Notes: generated from the sequence alone by a model not told the origin. DNA of 64,000 nucleotides from DASUPK01 sp035265665 (GCA_035265665.1 DATFOK010000035.1:7775-71774), one strand, 5' to 3'. Shown: positions 23,563 to 32,652, counted from the first letter of the stretch. Translations and numbers: made by a program.

Positions 23563-24036
23563 ATGCGGTGGCCCCGACGGACAGCTCGGCTCGCCATTCT
23601 GCTGGCCACCGGCACGGTGCTCGCCGGTTGCGGCGGCGGTTCGGAGCGGGTCAGCGCAGCAGAACTCGTCCAGAAGGCCGATGCGATCTGTGGCAAGGAA
23701 CGGAGCAGCTTCGCCCGCATCCAGGCCCACCCGCCACCCAACGCCTCCGTGGCGGCAGATCAGACCGACGAGCTGATCGAGGCGACCCAGGAGGCGACTT
23801 CCGAGCTCCGGGACCTGAAGCCGCCCGAGGATCTCCAGTCCGCCTACGACCGCTATCTTGAGGCGCGCGGCCGGGCCATCGAGCAGATGAAGCGCGGCAA
23901 GGACGCCGCACAGGACCGGGACTCCGCCGCTTACGGCGCGGCACAGGCCGCGGTGGCCCGTGAGGCCCCGCAGCGCCGCAAGCTCTCCCAGGCTCTTGGA
24001 CTGCAGGTCTGCAGCTCCAGCACCGGAACAGCCTGA
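23563..24036 (+). CDS. Small secreted lipoprotein, unknown function
   Basis: 157 residues. The signal peptide RLAILLATGTVLAGC carries a lipobox with Cys at about residue 22. The mature part is helical and polar, with two Cys residues (ADAICGKE near the N-terminus, LQVCSSS at the end) likely to form a disulfide. The region KADAIC...LRDLKPPEDL...YDRYLEAR resembles a common actinobacterial family of small secreted helical proteins. ATG 23563 is chosen because it begins the Arg-containing signal peptide; an upstream ATG at 23524 would add 13 polar residues. Confidence 0.75.
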   Translation: MRWPRRTARLAILLATGTVLAGCGGGSERVSAAELVQKADAICGKERSSFARIQAHPPPNASVAADQTDELIEATQEATSELRDLKPPEDLQSAYDRYLEARGRAIEQMKRGKDAAQDRDSAAYGAAQAAVAREAPQRRKLSQALGLQVCSSSTGTA

Positions 24037-24045
24037 GCGCCCGAC

Positions 24046-24453
24046 TCAGTCGCCCCGTCGGGCGAGGTGGCCGAATCCGAGCGTCATCGCGAGGTTGCCG
24101 AGGCCGGCGAACCAGAGCCCGGCGCGCGCGCCGGGCCTAGAGAACGCCGGCGATCGGGACCAGACGATGTCCGTCGCGAGCTCGGTGCCCCGCAGCCAGG
24201 AAAGGGCCCACCAGTCCCGGGAGCGGTTGCGGCGGTAGGCGACCAGGTGTGCCGCGGCGAACGTGAGCCAGATCGGTCCACAGCGGCGGAAGAGCTCACG
24301 GGCGTCGTCGGAGGGCTCGTCATGGCCGAGGACCCGGAGGGTCTGGGCGGGGGCGAGCACGGCCCCCGATCCCAGCGCAAGGTCGAAGAGGATCATGTTC
24401 CGGTTCAGCCTGCGCAGCTCCCGCTCCAGCGCCATCGCGCGATCCAACCACAT
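24046..24453 (-). CDS. Conserved membrane protein, unknown function
   Basis: 135 residues starting MWLDRAMALERELRRLNRNM, with hydrophobic segments near 22-40, 60-80 and 105-130. A GGGAGGG ribosome site precedes ATG 24453; a longer in-frame extension to 24636 would run into the divergent regulator gene and is rejected. No family recognised. It converges on the lipoprotein gene and diverges from the RpiR-type regulator. Confidence 0.65.
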   Translation of the reverse strand: MWLDRAMALERELRRLNRNMILFDLALGSGAVLAPAQTLRVLGHDEPSDDARELFRRCGPIWLTFAAAHLVAYRRNRSRDWWALSWLRGTELATDIVWSRSPAFSRPGARAGLWFAGLGNLAMTLGFGHLARRGD

Positions 24454-24516
24454 TCGGCCCTCCCTAGAAGCCCTCCCCAAGAAGGGAAACCCAGTCGGAG
24501 GGCGAAATGTGCCGCC

Positions 24517-25386
24517 GTGGCCCGGACAGCGACCAAGTCCCATCCCGCACGCAAGAGCCTCTCGGGCTTCATCACCGAGCGCTTCGACGACTTCTCGCGC
24601 TCGCAGAAGGACGTCGCCCGCTACATCGTCGACCACCTCGACGAGGCGGCCTTTCAGACCGCCGAGGAGCTCGCCCGCCGGGCCAACACCTCGTCGTCGA
24701 CCGTGGTTCGCTTCTCACAGGCCCTCGGCTTCGACGGCTACCCCGAGCTGCAGCAGGCTGCCATCGAGGAGTACCGTCACAAGGTGTCAGAGGGAGCGCC
24801 AAACGGGAACGGCGGCAGCGGAGCGGCGGCCCTTTTCAACTTCGATCACTCGGAGTTCGAGGCCTCCCTTGGGGCCGACTACTCGAACATCGAGGAGACG
24901 GCACGCAATTTGACGCGCGAGCAGATCGAGGCGTCCGTCTCGGCTCTCGCGACCTCCCGGCGGGTGCTGATCGTCGGCGTGGAGCAGATGGCCTTCTTCG
25001 CCAGTTATCTCCGCCACCTGCTCAGCCTGCTCGACGTCCGCGCGGAGATCGTCGCCTCCCCGAGCCAGGACAACATCCAGAAGCTTTCGCGGATGGACGA
25101 GGACACCCTGCTGGTGGTGCTGACCGCCGGCCGGGCCCATCCGCTGGTGCTGCGGGCCCTGAAGCTCGCCAGGCACCGCCGCGCACGGACGATGTCGATC
25201 ACCGACGCGACCCTCTCTGACGTGGCGGAGCACTCCGAGCTGATGCTCTACTACTCCTCGAACGGGCCCTCCTACATCCGCTCGAACGCGGCGCTGATGG
25301 GGCTGGTCCAGGCCCTCGCCCACGGGGTCTACTCCCGGGACGAGGCGGCGCACCGGGACCGGATCCGCGCCTTCAAGCTGAAGTAG
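24517..25386 (+). CDS. RpiR-type HTH-SIS transcriptional regulator
   Basis: 289 residues. The N-terminal HTH_6 domain has FSRSQKDVARYIVDHLDEAA, ELARRANTSSSTVVRFSQAL and GFDGYPELQQA. The C-terminal SIS sugar-phosphate domain (about 130-260) has RRVLIVGVEQMAFFASYLRH, VVLTAGRAHPLVLRALKLA and YSSNGPSYIRSNAALMGLV. RpiR proteins normally sense phosphosugars. GTG 24517 is the best start; its GGAGGG site is rather far away (about 14 bases). No sugar operon adjoins it, so the target is unknown. Confidence 0.85.
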   Translation: MARTATKSHPARKSLSGFITERFDDFSRSQKDVARYIVDHLDEAAFQTAEELARRANTSSSTVVRFSQALGFDGYPELQQAAIEEYRHKVSEGAPNGNGGSGAAALFNFDHSEFEASLGADYSNIEETARNLTREQIEASVSALATSRRVLIVGVEQMAFFASYLRHLLSLLDVRAEIVASPSQDNIQKLSRMDEDTLLVVLTAGRAHPLVLRALKLARHRRARTMSITDATLSDVAEHSELMLYYSSNGPSYIRSNAALMGLVQALAHGVYSRDEAAHRDRIRAFKLK

Positions 25387-25406
25387 GAACTAGGGGCCGC
25401 ACAAAG

Positions 25407-25440
25407 GCCACAGGCCCGGGGGGCGATCCGGACCTGTGGC
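25407..25440 (+). terminator. Hairpin after the RpiR-type regulator
   Basis: GCCACAGG (25407-25414) pairs with CCTGTGGC (25433-25440), extended by an inner CCGG/CCGG pairing. There is no clear T tail. It lies 20 bases after the stop codon. The remainder to 25622 shows GC-rich sequence and no gene. Confidence 0.45.
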
Positions 25441-25622
25441 TGATACCGGGGTCCGGGGGAGTGGACCCCAAGTAGTTACGCCAAATTCTGAGTTGTACTC
25501 GCCCCCCGGGGGCCGCCCCCAAGCGGCGAGTAGATCTAGGTTTCCCCACCCTCCAACGTGTCAAACCCGCGTACTGCGATTCATCGCTCCTGGCATCCGG
25601 CGCACGGCTGCCGCCTTCTACT

Positions 25623-26522
25623 ATGGGGTTCGCTGTGGCGGAGCGCGCGACATTCCGGGTGAAGACGGGTCTCGCCGAGATGCTCAAGGGCGGGGTGATC
25701 ATGGACGTCACCACGGCCGATCAGGCGAAGATCGCCGAGGACGCCGGCGCCTGCGCGGTGATGGCCCTCGAGCGCGTCCCCGCGGACATCCGCGCCCAGG
25801 GCGGCGTCGCGCGGATGGCGAACCCGACCAAGATCAGGGAGATCCAGGAGGCAGTGACCATTCCTGTGATGGCGAAGGCCCGGATCGGGCACTTCGCCGA
25901 GGCCCAGGTCCTCCAGTCCCTGGAGGTCGACTACATCGACGAGTCCGAGGTGCTGACGCCCGCGGACGAGTCCAACCACATCGACAAGTTCGCCTTCGAT
26001 GTGCCGTTCGTCTGCGGGGCGACCAACCTCGGTGAGGCGCTCCGCCGGATCGGCGAGGGCGCGGCGATGATCCGCTCCAAGGGCGAGGCGGGCACGGGGA
26101 ACATCATCGAGGCGGTCCGTCACATGCGCGAGATCACCGACGGGATCAAGCGGCTGGCCTCACTGCGCGGCGAGCAGCTCGCGGGGGCTGCGAAGGAGCA
26201 TCGGGCATCTCTCGACGTCGTCCAGGACGTTGCCGAGCGCGGCTCGCTCCCGGTGCCGCTCTTCTGCGCCGGCGGGATCGCGACTCCGGCGGACGCCGCC
26301 CTGATGATGCAGCTCGGGGCCGAGGGGAACTTCGTCGGCTCGGGGATCTTCAAGAGCGAGGATCCCGCCCGGCGGGCGAGGGCGATCGTCGATGCCACGA
26401 CTCACTTCAACGATCCCGAGCGCGTGGCGCAGGCCTCGATGGAGTTGGGTGAAGCGATGCCCGGGCTCGAGATCGAGGCGCTGGCGGCCGACGGCGGCCT
26501 GCTGCAGGGCCGCGGCTCTTGA
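25623..26522 (+). CDS. pdxS: Pyridoxal 5'-phosphate synthase lyase subunit PdxS
   Basis: Makes PLP from ribose 5-phosphate, glyceraldehyde 3-phosphate and ammonia. The 299-residue TIM-barrel protein shows the highly conserved GGVIMDVTTADQAKIAEDAG, ALERVPADIRAQGGVARMA, VPVMAKARIGH-type (IPVMAKARIGHFAEAQ) with the Schiff-base Lys, MIRSKGEAGTGNI and FVGSGIFKSEDPA. No ribosome site precedes ATG 25623, so it may be leaderless; a GTG at 25635 is possible. Its TGA overlaps the pdxT TTG. Confidence 0.97.
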   Translation: MGFAVAERATFRVKTGLAEMLKGGVIMDVTTADQAKIAEDAGACAVMALERVPADIRAQGGVARMANPTKIREIQEAVTIPVMAKARIGHFAEAQVLQSLEVDYIDESEVLTPADESNHIDKFAFDVPFVCGATNLGEALRRIGEGAAMIRSKGEAGTGNIIEAVRHMREITDGIKRLASLRGEQLAGAAKEHRASLDVVQDVAERGSLPVPLFCAGGIATPADAALMMQLGAEGNFVGSGIFKSEDPARRARAIVDATTHFNDPERVAQASMELGEAMPGLEIEALAADGGLLQGRGS

Positions 26523-27103
26523 GCAATCTTCGGATCGGTGTCCTGGCGATCCAGGGCGACTTCGAGGCCCATCGCCGGATGCTTGCGTCGCTCGGTGCGG
26601 AGGCGAGCGAGGTTCGCGCACCCGCCGCGCTCGAGGACCTAGACGGCCTGGTCATCCCTGGTGGCGAGTCAACCACGATCTCGATGGGTATGGAGCGCGA
26701 TGGCCTTGATGAGGCGATCAGCGTCAGCCACGGCACCGGCCTGCCAATCCTGGGCAGCTGCGCCGGGATGATCGTCTGCGACCGCGCTCACCTCGGCCTG
26801 GCGGACTATCTCTGCCGCCGCAACGCCTTCGGCCGCCAGCTGCAGAGCTTCGAGGAGGATCTGGTGATCCAGGGCCTCGGGGATGAGCCACTGCGGGCCG
26901 TCTTCATCCGCGCGCCCTGGGTGGAGGAGGCCGGATCCGAGGTCGAGGTTCTGGCCGAGGTATGGGGCCATCCCGTCGCGGTGCGGGACCGCAATGTCCT
27001 CGCCGTCGCCTTCCACGCGGAGCTCACCGATGACAGCCGACTGCACGCGGCCTTCATGGCGATGTGCACCTCGGCCAGGTCGGGCGAGCGAGCGCATCGC
27101 TAG
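26519..27103 (+). CDS. pdxT: Pyridoxal 5'-phosphate synthase glutaminase subunit PdxT
   Basis: Supplies ammonia from glutamine to PdxS. 194 residues with IGVLAIQGDFEAHRRMLASL, VIPGGESTTISMGME, nucleophile Cys in LGSCAGMIV, and the catalytic His-Glu pair in VAFHAELTDD. The TTG start at 26519 overlaps the pdxS stop (TTGA), the usual coupled arrangement. It ends 12 bases before the M29 peptidase gene. Confidence 0.96.
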   Translation: MSNLRIGVLAIQGDFEAHRRMLASLGAEASEVRAPAALEDLDGLVIPGGESTTISMGMERDGLDEAISVSHGTGLPILGSCAGMIVCDRAHLGLADYLCRRNAFGRQLQSFEEDLVIQGLGDEPLRAVFIRAPWVEEAGSEVEVLAEVWGHPVAVRDRNVLAVAFHAELTDDSRLHAAFMAMCTSARSGERAHR

Positions 27104-27115
27104 GTTTCGGAGCCC

Positions 27116-28219
27116 ATGAGGGATCCCAGGGTAACGGCGCTGGCCCAGATCCTCGTCCGCCACTCGACGGGCGTGAAGGAGGGCGACGTCTGCACGATCG
27201 AGGGTGAGTCGGCGGCCGAGCCGCTGCTTCAAGCCGTCTATGAGGAGGTGCTCCGTGCGGGCGGCAACCCGATCGTCAACATGGCGCTCGAGGGGCAGTC
27301 GGCGGCCTACTTCGAGCACGCCTCCGAGTCCCAGCTCGAGTGGATCTCGCCGGTCGCCGAGTGGGCGGTGGAGAACGCCGACGTGCGGATCGCGGTGATG
27401 GCGAGCCAGAACACGCGCGCTCTCTCCCAGGTCCCGCCGGACCGGCAGGCGAAGCGCCAGGCGGCGACCCAGCGGTTGATGAAGCGGGCGATGGAGCGCA
27501 GCGCCGAGGGCACCTACCGGTGGGCCCTCACCCTGTTTCCGACCCACGCCTATGCCTCGGAGGCCGGAATGAACCTGTCCGCCTACGAGGACTTCTATTA
27601 CGGCGCCTGCTTGGCGACCGACGACGATCCGGTGGACGCCTGGGCGCGCACCTCCGAGGAGACCAAGCGGCTCGCCGATTGGATCCAGGGCCGCTCCGAG
27701 GTGCATGTCACCGGCGACGGGACGGACCTGCGACTGGGAATCGCAGACCGCACGTTCATCGCCGCCGATGGCACGCACAACATGCCCGACGGCGAGTTCT
27801 TCACCGGCCCGATCGAGGATTCAGCTGAGGGTGAGATCAGCTTCCACCTGCCCGCGAGCTACGCGGGTCGCGAGGTATCGGGAGTGCGCTTTCGGTTCGA
27901 GGGCGGCAGGGTCGTCGACGCGAGCGCGGAAAAGGGCGAGGAGTTCCTGATCGAAATGCTCGATACCGACGACGGGGCGCGCCGACTCGGTGAGCTCGGC
28001 ATCGGCACCAACTACGGAATCACCGACGGCACCGGGGAGATCCTGCTCGACGAGAAGATCGGCGGCACCGTTCACCTTGCCGTCGGCCGCTCATATCCGG
28101 AGACCGGCGGAGTCAACGAGTCGGCGATCCACTGGGACATGATCTGCGACCTGCGCAAGGGGGGCCAGATCGAGGTCGACGGCGAGGCGCTCCAGCGCGA
28201 CGGCCAGTTCGTGGTCTAG
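27116..28219 (+). CDS. M29-family (AmpS/PepS-type) metallo-aminopeptidase
   Basis: 367 residues. Landmarks of thermophilic aminopeptidases of family M29 are ALAQILVRHSTGVKEGD at the N-terminus, HNMPDGEFFTGP (metal-ligand Glu), GTNYGITDGTGEILLDEKIGG, and HLAVGRSYPETGGVNESAIHWDMI with the His, Glu and His/Asp metal ligands. Cytoplasmic; two-metal exopeptidase acting on peptide N-termini (family knowledge). It closely follows pdxT and may be transcribed with it. Confidence 0.92.
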   Translation: MRDPRVTALAQILVRHSTGVKEGDVCTIEGESAAEPLLQAVYEEVLRAGGNPIVNMALEGQSAAYFEHASESQLEWISPVAEWAVENADVRIAVMASQNTRALSQVPPDRQAKRQAATQRLMKRAMERSAEGTYRWALTLFPTHAYASEAGMNLSAYEDFYYGACLATDDDPVDAWARTSEETKRLADWIQGRSEVHVTGDGTDLRLGIADRTFIAADGTHNMPDGEFFTGPIEDSAEGEISFHLPASYAGREVSGVRFRFEGGRVVDASAEKGEEFLIEMLDTDDGARRLGELGIGTNYGITDGTGEILLDEKIGGTVHLAVGRSYPETGGVNESAIHWDMICDLRKGGQIEVDGEALQRDGQFVV

Positions 28220-28338
28220 GGCCGCAACCCGGCGGCACCAGGCGGGTTAGAGCGGGCACAAACCGGTAGGCGCTCGGCTGGGGAGAACGAGCCCTCCACG
28301 GATGGGTCCCCTGGGATCCGCACAGAGGAGGGACAAAG

Positions 28339-28962
28339 ATGAACGCAAGCAAGCTGGGTCGGGTGGCGCTGATGGCCACGGCGGCTCTGCTCGTGGGGTT
28401 GCTCGTGGCCGTCCCGGCGGCGCAGGCCAGAAAGAAGACCGTGACCAAGACCTTCTCATTCGGGGTCGGCGCACCAACGGGTGGGTTCGCAATTCCCATC
28501 CCCGACGGGGCCGGTCAGGCCACGCAGCTGGCTCGCTCCAAGATCAACGTGAAGGGACTCAACCCGCGAGGGAAGATCAAGCACGTGAGCGTCGGCGTTC
28601 GGGCGCAGCATCCCTTCGCCAAGGACCTCGAGTTCTATCTCGCCAGCCCCCGTGGTGTCATCAACCTCGCGCATGACGTGGGTGGCGAGGGCAACAACTA
28701 CGGCGCCGGACCGGCGAGCTGCGCGGGGACGTTCACGATCTTCGACAGCAACACGCCGACCCGGATCGACACGCCCGGGGTGCAGGCTCCGTTTGCGGGA
28801 TTCTTCGCCCCGATCGAGTCTCTCGGCCTGCTCAACGGACTCGGCGACAAGAAGGCGACGAACGCCGCCTGGACGCTGCTGGTCGAAGACGACGACAACG
28901 CCCATCCGGCCGGCTTCCTCGCCTGCTGGTTCCTGCAGATCAAGACGACCAACCCGAAGTGA
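28339..28962 (+). CDS. Secreted protein with a proprotein-convertase P-like domain
   Basis: 207 residues. The signal peptide (1-30) ends AVPAAQA. The mature part resembles the P/Homo B beta-sandwich: KIKHVSVGVRAQHPFAKDLEFYLASPRG, an internal Cys pair (PASCAGTF and FLACWF), and the C-terminal NAAWTLLVEDDDNAHPAGFL. No protease domain is attached, so a binding or structural role outside the cell is more likely than catalysis. ATG 28339 follows a strong GAGGAGGG site, and two hairpin terminators follow the gene. Confidence 0.78.
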   Translation: MNASKLGRVALMATAALLVGLLVAVPAAQARKKTVTKTFSFGVGAPTGGFAIPIPDGAGQATQLARSKINVKGLNPRGKIKHVSVGVRAQHPFAKDLEFYLASPRGVINLAHDVGGEGNNYGAGPASCAGTFTIFDSNTPTRIDTPGVQAPFAGFFAPIESLGLLNGLGDKKATNAAWTLLVEDDDNAHPAGFLACWFLQIKTTNPK

Positions 28963-28964
28963 TC

Positions 28965-28993
28965 CGGCGGCGGTTTTTGTGGCCGCCGTTTAT
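28965..28993 (+). terminator. Intrinsic terminator after the P-domain gene
   Basis: CGGCGGC (28965-28971) pairs with GCCGCCG (28982-28988) around a T-rich loop, followed by TTTAT, three bases after the stop codon. Confidence 0.75.
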
Positions 28994-29013
28994 GCCGGGC
29001 AGGGAGCGAAGGA

Positions 29014-29045
29014 ACGGGGCGCCTCCGGGCGCCTCGTTTCGTTTC
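29014..29045 (+). terminator. Second intrinsic terminator before yebC
   Basis: ACGGGGCGCC (29014-29023) pairs with GGCGCCTCGT (29028-29037) over a four-base loop with one G-T pair, followed by TTCGTTTCG. It separates the P-domain gene from the yebC-ruv block. Confidence 0.65.
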
Positions 29046-29070
29046 GGGATGGGCTCCTAGAATCGACGCG

Positions 29071-29826
29071 ATGTCCGGTCACTCCAAGTGGTCCTCGATC
29101 AAGCACAAGAAGGGGGCCGCCGACGCCAAGCGCGGCAAGCTCTTCACCAAGCTCGCCCGTGCGATCACGGTCGCCGCGCGTGACGGGGGCGGCAGCCCGG
29201 ACGCCAATCCGGCTCTCGCCCTGGCCGTGCAGAAGGCTCGCGACGCCTCGATGCCCAAGGACAACATCCAGCGGGCGATTGACCGCGGGACCGGGGCCGG
29301 CGGCGACGCGCAGGCCATCGAGAGCGTGACCTATGAGGGGTACGGCCCGGGCGGCGCGGCGATCATGGCCGAGGCGCTGACCGACAATCGCAACCGGACC
29401 GGTGCCGAGGTCCGGCACGCGTTCGAGAGACACGGCGGCAGCCTCGGGGAGCCCGGGTCGGTCGCATGGCAGTTCGAGAACCGCGGGGTCATCCTGATCG
29501 ACGGCGAGCGCTACACCGAGGACGATCTGATGCCGGCGATCGACGCCGGAGCCCAGGACGTCACCGAGGACGGCGACCTGCTCAAGATCACCACCGCGGC
29601 TTCGGACCTGGCAGCCGTCCGCTCCACCCTCGAGGAAGCGGGCGTCGAGGTCCAGTCCGCCGAGCCCTCCATGGAGCCGAAGGCCACTGTAGTGGTGGGG
29701 GAGAGCGACGCGCCAGCGCTGCTGCGCCTCATGGACGCGCTCGAGGAACACGACGACGTGGACTCGGTGCAGGCCAACTTCGACGTCCCCGAGGAGATCC
29801 TCGAGAAGGCCGCGGCGGCCTCCTGA
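29071..29826 (+). CDS. yebC: YebC/PmpR (TACO1-like) family protein
   Basis: 251 residues beginning MSGHSKWSSIKHKKGAADAK, the unmistakable YebC start, with RAIDRGTGAGGDAQAIESVTYEGYG-type motifs (EGYGPGGAAIMAEALTDNRN) and a C-terminal acidic part. The family was described as transcription regulators; recent work links several members to easing ribosome stalling at proline runs. It commonly precedes ruvC, as here (48 bases upstream). Confidence 0.95.
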   Translation: MSGHSKWSSIKHKKGAADAKRGKLFTKLARAITVAARDGGGSPDANPALALAVQKARDASMPKDNIQRAIDRGTGAGGDAQAIESVTYEGYGPGGAAIMAEALTDNRNRTGAEVRHAFERHGGSLGEPGSVAWQFENRGVILIDGERYTEDDLMPAIDAGAQDVTEDGDLLKITTAASDLAAVRSTLEEAGVEVQSAEPSMEPKATVVVGESDAPALLRLMDALEEHDDVDSVQANFDVPEEILEKAAAAS

Positions 29827-29874
29827 TCGGGGGGACGTAAAGGACATCCGCCCCCGATCGCAGAATCAAGGGGC

Positions 29875-30423
29875 GTGATCGTCATCGGCATCGATCCGGG
29901 GATCGCGAACACCGGGTTCGGTGTGGTTCGCATGGTCGGTGAGCGGATGGTGGCTCTCGATGGCGGGGTGATCGAGACCGCCGGCGATGAGCGGATCGAA
30001 CAGCGCCTGGGGAGGCTGCATGAGTCCCTCGCTGAGCTGATCCGCTGGCACGAGCCGAAGGCGATGGCGCTTGAGGACCTTTTCTTCGGCAAGAACGTCT
30101 CCTCGGCGCTCTGCGTGGGGGAAGCCCGCGGCGTCGCCTTGCTGGCCGCGGCCGGCAATGCGGTGCCCTGCTTCGACTACACGCCGCAGGAAGTGAAGAA
30201 GTCGGTCTGCGGCTCGGGCTCGGCGGACAAGGCCCAGGTGCAGCGCATGGTCGCGAACCTGCTCGGCCTGCCTGAGCCTCCGGCTCCCGACCACGCCGCC
30301 GATGCCTTCGCCGTGGCTATCTGCCACGCGGGTACCGCCGCCGCCCGCCACGCGGAGCACTTCGGGCGCAGGAGAGCGGCGGGCGCTCCATCGGTGGCGG
30401 CGCGCCAGCAGCTGGCTGGTTAA
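29875..30423 (+). CDS. ruvC: Holliday-junction endonuclease RuvC
   Basis: 182 residues. The first catalytic Asp is in VIGIDPGIANTGFGVV, a Glu in AMALEDLFFGKNVSSAL, and the final acidic pair in PDHAADAFAVAICH, all spaced as in RuvC. It cuts Holliday junctions with RuvAB. The GTG start at 29875 directly yields the conserved N-terminus. Genes are ordered ruvC-ruvA-ruvB. Confidence 0.96.
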   Translation: MIVIGIDPGIANTGFGVVRMVGERMVALDGGVIETAGDERIEQRLGRLHESLAELIRWHEPKAMALEDLFFGKNVSSALCVGEARGVALLAAAGNAVPCFDYTPQEVKKSVCGSGSADKAQVQRMVANLLGLPEPPAPDHAADAFAVAICHAGTAAARHAEHFGRRRAAGAPSVAARQQLAG

Positions 30424-30456
30424 AGGCATCCGGTCTCGGGCGCAGAATCCACAACC

Positions 30457-31053
30457 ATGATCGCCTCAGTCAGCGGCGAGGTGCTCGTTCGCCGTCCCGA
30501 CCACGTCGTGATCGACACCGACGGCGTCGGCTATCGCCTGGCCGTCTCCGCCGAGACGCTCAAGTCGGTCCCGGCGCGCGGCAAGCGCGCCTCGCTGCAC
30601 TCGCATCTGGTTGTACGCGATGACGCGCTCAGCCTCTACGGGTTCGCGAGCGAGGAGGAGCGGGACCTCTTCCTGCACCTGATCTCCGTCGGCGGGGTCG
30701 GTCCGAAGGTGGCGATGGCGGCGCTCTCGGGCGGACCGGTGCGCGAACTGCTGCGCGCGATAGCCGCCGGCGACGCCAAGCGGTTCCAGGCCGTTCCCGG
30801 GATCGGCAAGCGGACGGCGGAGCGGATCATCGTCGAGCTCCGCGAGAAGGTCGCCGGTGAGATCGAGGCCGACGCCGACGCGCCGGGCCCCGCCGGCGAG
30901 GAAGACCCGCGGTCGCTTGCCCGCGAGGGCCTGCTCAACCTTGGCTACTCGCCGCAAGAAGCCGCGAAGCTGCTTTCAGCCGCCGAGGGCGAGAGCCCCG
31001 AGGAGATCGTCCAGTCCGCGCTGCGCAGCGCCGCGGGGGCGAAAGCGGCGTGA
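30457..31053 (+). CDS. ruvA: Holliday-junction DNA helicase subunit RuvA
   Basis: 198 residues, start MIASVSGEVLVRRPDHVVI. The OB-fold is residues 1-62; the tandem HhH region has LISVGGVGPKVAMAAL and FQAVPGIGKRTAERIIVEL; the C-terminal domain III has REGLLNLGYSPQEAAKLL. RuvA tetramers bind the junction and load RuvB. The stop overlaps the ruvB GTG by four bases. Confidence 0.97.
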   Translation: MIASVSGEVLVRRPDHVVIDTDGVGYRLAVSAETLKSVPARGKRASLHSHLVVRDDALSLYGFASEEERDLFLHLISVGGVGPKVAMAALSGGPVRELLRAIAAGDAKRFQAVPGIGKRTAERIIVELREKVAGEIEADADAPGPAGEEDPRSLAREGLLNLGYSPQEAAKLLSAAEGESPEEIVQSALRSAAGAKAA

Positions 31054-32114
31054 CGGTGGAACCTGGCAAGGGGATTCGCACCCCGGGGGTCGATGACGAG
31101 GAGATCGTCATTCACGACGCCCGCGCCCTCGGCGCGGACGATGACTTCGACCGGTCCCTGCGGCCACCGAAGCTCGCGGACTTTGTCAACCAGATCCAGG
31201 TCACAGAGCAGCTCGGCATCTTCATTGAGGCGGCGCGGCGCAGGGAGGAGGCGCTCGACCACGTCCTGCTGGCGGGCCCCCCGGGGCTCGGCAAGACCTC
31301 GCTCGCATACATCATCGCTGCCGAGCTCGAGGTTCCGATGGTCCAGACCGCGGGCCCGGCGCTGGAGCGCAAGGCCGACATCGCCGCCTTCCTGACCGGG
31401 CTCGAACCGGGCAGCGTCTTCTTCATCGATGAGATCCATCGGCTCGGACGGGCCGTCGAGGAGACGCTTTACCCGGCGATGGAGGATCGCCGCCTACCGG
31501 TTGTGCTCGGCCAGGGTGCGGGCGCCCGCACCGTGACCCTTGACCTGCCGCCGTTCACGCTGATCGGGGCGACCACGAGAACCGGCCTGCTCACTACTCC
31601 GCTCCGGGACCGCTTCGGGGTCTCCCACCGGCTCGAACACTACGACGCCGCCGACCTTCGTCAGATCGTCCTCCGTTCCGCCGGGATTCTCGGCATCGAT
31701 GTCGACGAGGACGGGGCGGATGAGATCGCCGGCCGCGCCCGCGGCACCCCCCGAGTCGCGAATCGCCTGTTGCGACGGGTCCGGGACTTCGCCGAGGTCA
31801 AGGACCGCGGCCGGGTCGACCGCGAGCTCGCCGCGGATGCGCTCGAGATGCTCGAAGTCGACCGCGCTGGACTCGACCGCCACGATCGCCAGCTACTCGA
31901 GCTGATGGCGACCAAGTTCGCCGGTGGGCCGGTCGGTCTGTCGACGCTCGCGGTCGCGATCGGCGAGGAGGCCGACACGATCGAGGACGTCTTCGAGCCC
32001 TACCTCCTCCAGCAGGGCCTGATCAAGCGAACCCCGCGCGGTCGGGTGCTCACCGAGCGGGCCTATGAGCATCTCGGCTTGCCCGTCCCCGAGGGGACGG
32101 CGAGCCTGTTCTAG
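31050..32114 (+). CDS. ruvB: Holliday-junction branch-migration ATPase RuvB
   Basis: 354 residues. RPPKLADFVNQIQVTEQLGIFIEAA is the conserved entry region; Walker A is LAGPPGLGKTSLAYII, Walker B FFIDEIHRLGRAVEE, sensor 1 LIGATTRTGLLTTPLRDRFGV, and the C-terminal winged helix ends RTPRGRVLTERAYEHLG. An N-terminal extension of about 30 residues precedes the usual start; the GTG at 31050 couples it to ruvA. Confidence 0.97.
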   Translation: MTVEPGKGIRTPGVDDEEIVIHDARALGADDDFDRSLRPPKLADFVNQIQVTEQLGIFIEAARRREEALDHVLLAGPPGLGKTSLAYIIAAELEVPMVQTAGPALERKADIAAFLTGLEPGSVFFIDEIHRLGRAVEETLYPAMEDRRLPVVLGQGAGARTVTLDLPPFTLIGATTRTGLLTTPLRDRFGVSHRLEHYDAADLRQIVLRSAGILGIDVDEDGADEIAGRARGTPRVANRLLRRVRDFAEVKDRGRVDRELAADALEMLEVDRAGLDRHDRQLLELMATKFAGGPVGLSTLAVAIGEEADTIEDVFEPYLLQQGLIKRTPRGRVLTERAYEHLGLPVPEGTASLF

Positions 32115-32166
32115 GCACAAGTCGGCCGCGAGTAGCCAACGCGTGTTGGCTAGCCTTCGAGCAGGA

Positions 32167-32652
32167 ATGCCGTACTTCATCTGCCCGAACTGCGGGAACC
32201 GAGAGCTGAGTGGGGAGCGCACCGCCGGGTTTTCCACCCGCCCGAGGGGCTGCTCGAAGTGCGGCTTCGGCTTCCTCTTCGAGCTGCTCGACGACTACAT
32301 GCCCGCGCCCGGCGCCGCCTTCTTCACCTGCGACCAGCAGGGGCGGGTGCTCGATGCGGGCAAGGGGGCGTTCGAGCTCACCGGGCTCAAGGATGAGCAG
32401 GTGATCGGGCGACCGGTGCAGGAGGTGCTCGGGTTGCAGTGGATCGACAAGGGGGACGGGGGCGAGGCCGCCGATACGGACCGGGACGGAAGCACCGATC
32501 CCATCGAGACGACCTTGGAGTGGGGCGTACGATCGCTCGGCAAGCGCGTCGCCGTCAACGCCGAGGGGGACCTGCCGACCGAGGCGGTCGCGGACCTCTT
32601 CCCGGCCTACGACGAGGACGGCGGCCTGCTGCTGGTGCTGACTCCTGAATAG
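32167..32652 (+). CDS. Zinc-ribbon plus PAS domain protein
   Basis: 161 residues. The N-terminal zinc ribbon has four Cys (FICPNCGNREL and GCSKCGFGFLFELLD). A PAS-like domain follows (AFFTCDQQGRVLDAGKGAFELTGL, EQVIGRPVQEVLGL). No kinase, GGDEF or HTH output domain is attached, so it may act by protein contact. It starts 52 bases after ruvB. The PAS ligand is unknown. Confidence 0.75.
   Translation: MPYFICPNCGNRELSGERTAGFSTRPRGCSKCGFGFLFELLDDYMPAPGAAFFTCDQQGRVLDAGKGAFELTGLKDEQVIGRPVQEVLGLQWIDKGDGGEAADTDRDGSTDPIETTLEWGVRSLGKRVAVNAEGDLPTEAVADLFPAYDEDGGLLLVLTPE

Noticed and set aside
24067..24516. N-terminal extension of the RpiR-type regulator
   Set aside because: The extension runs antisense over the 24046-24453 membrane protein and has no HTH-family similarity; GTG 24517 gives a normal length.
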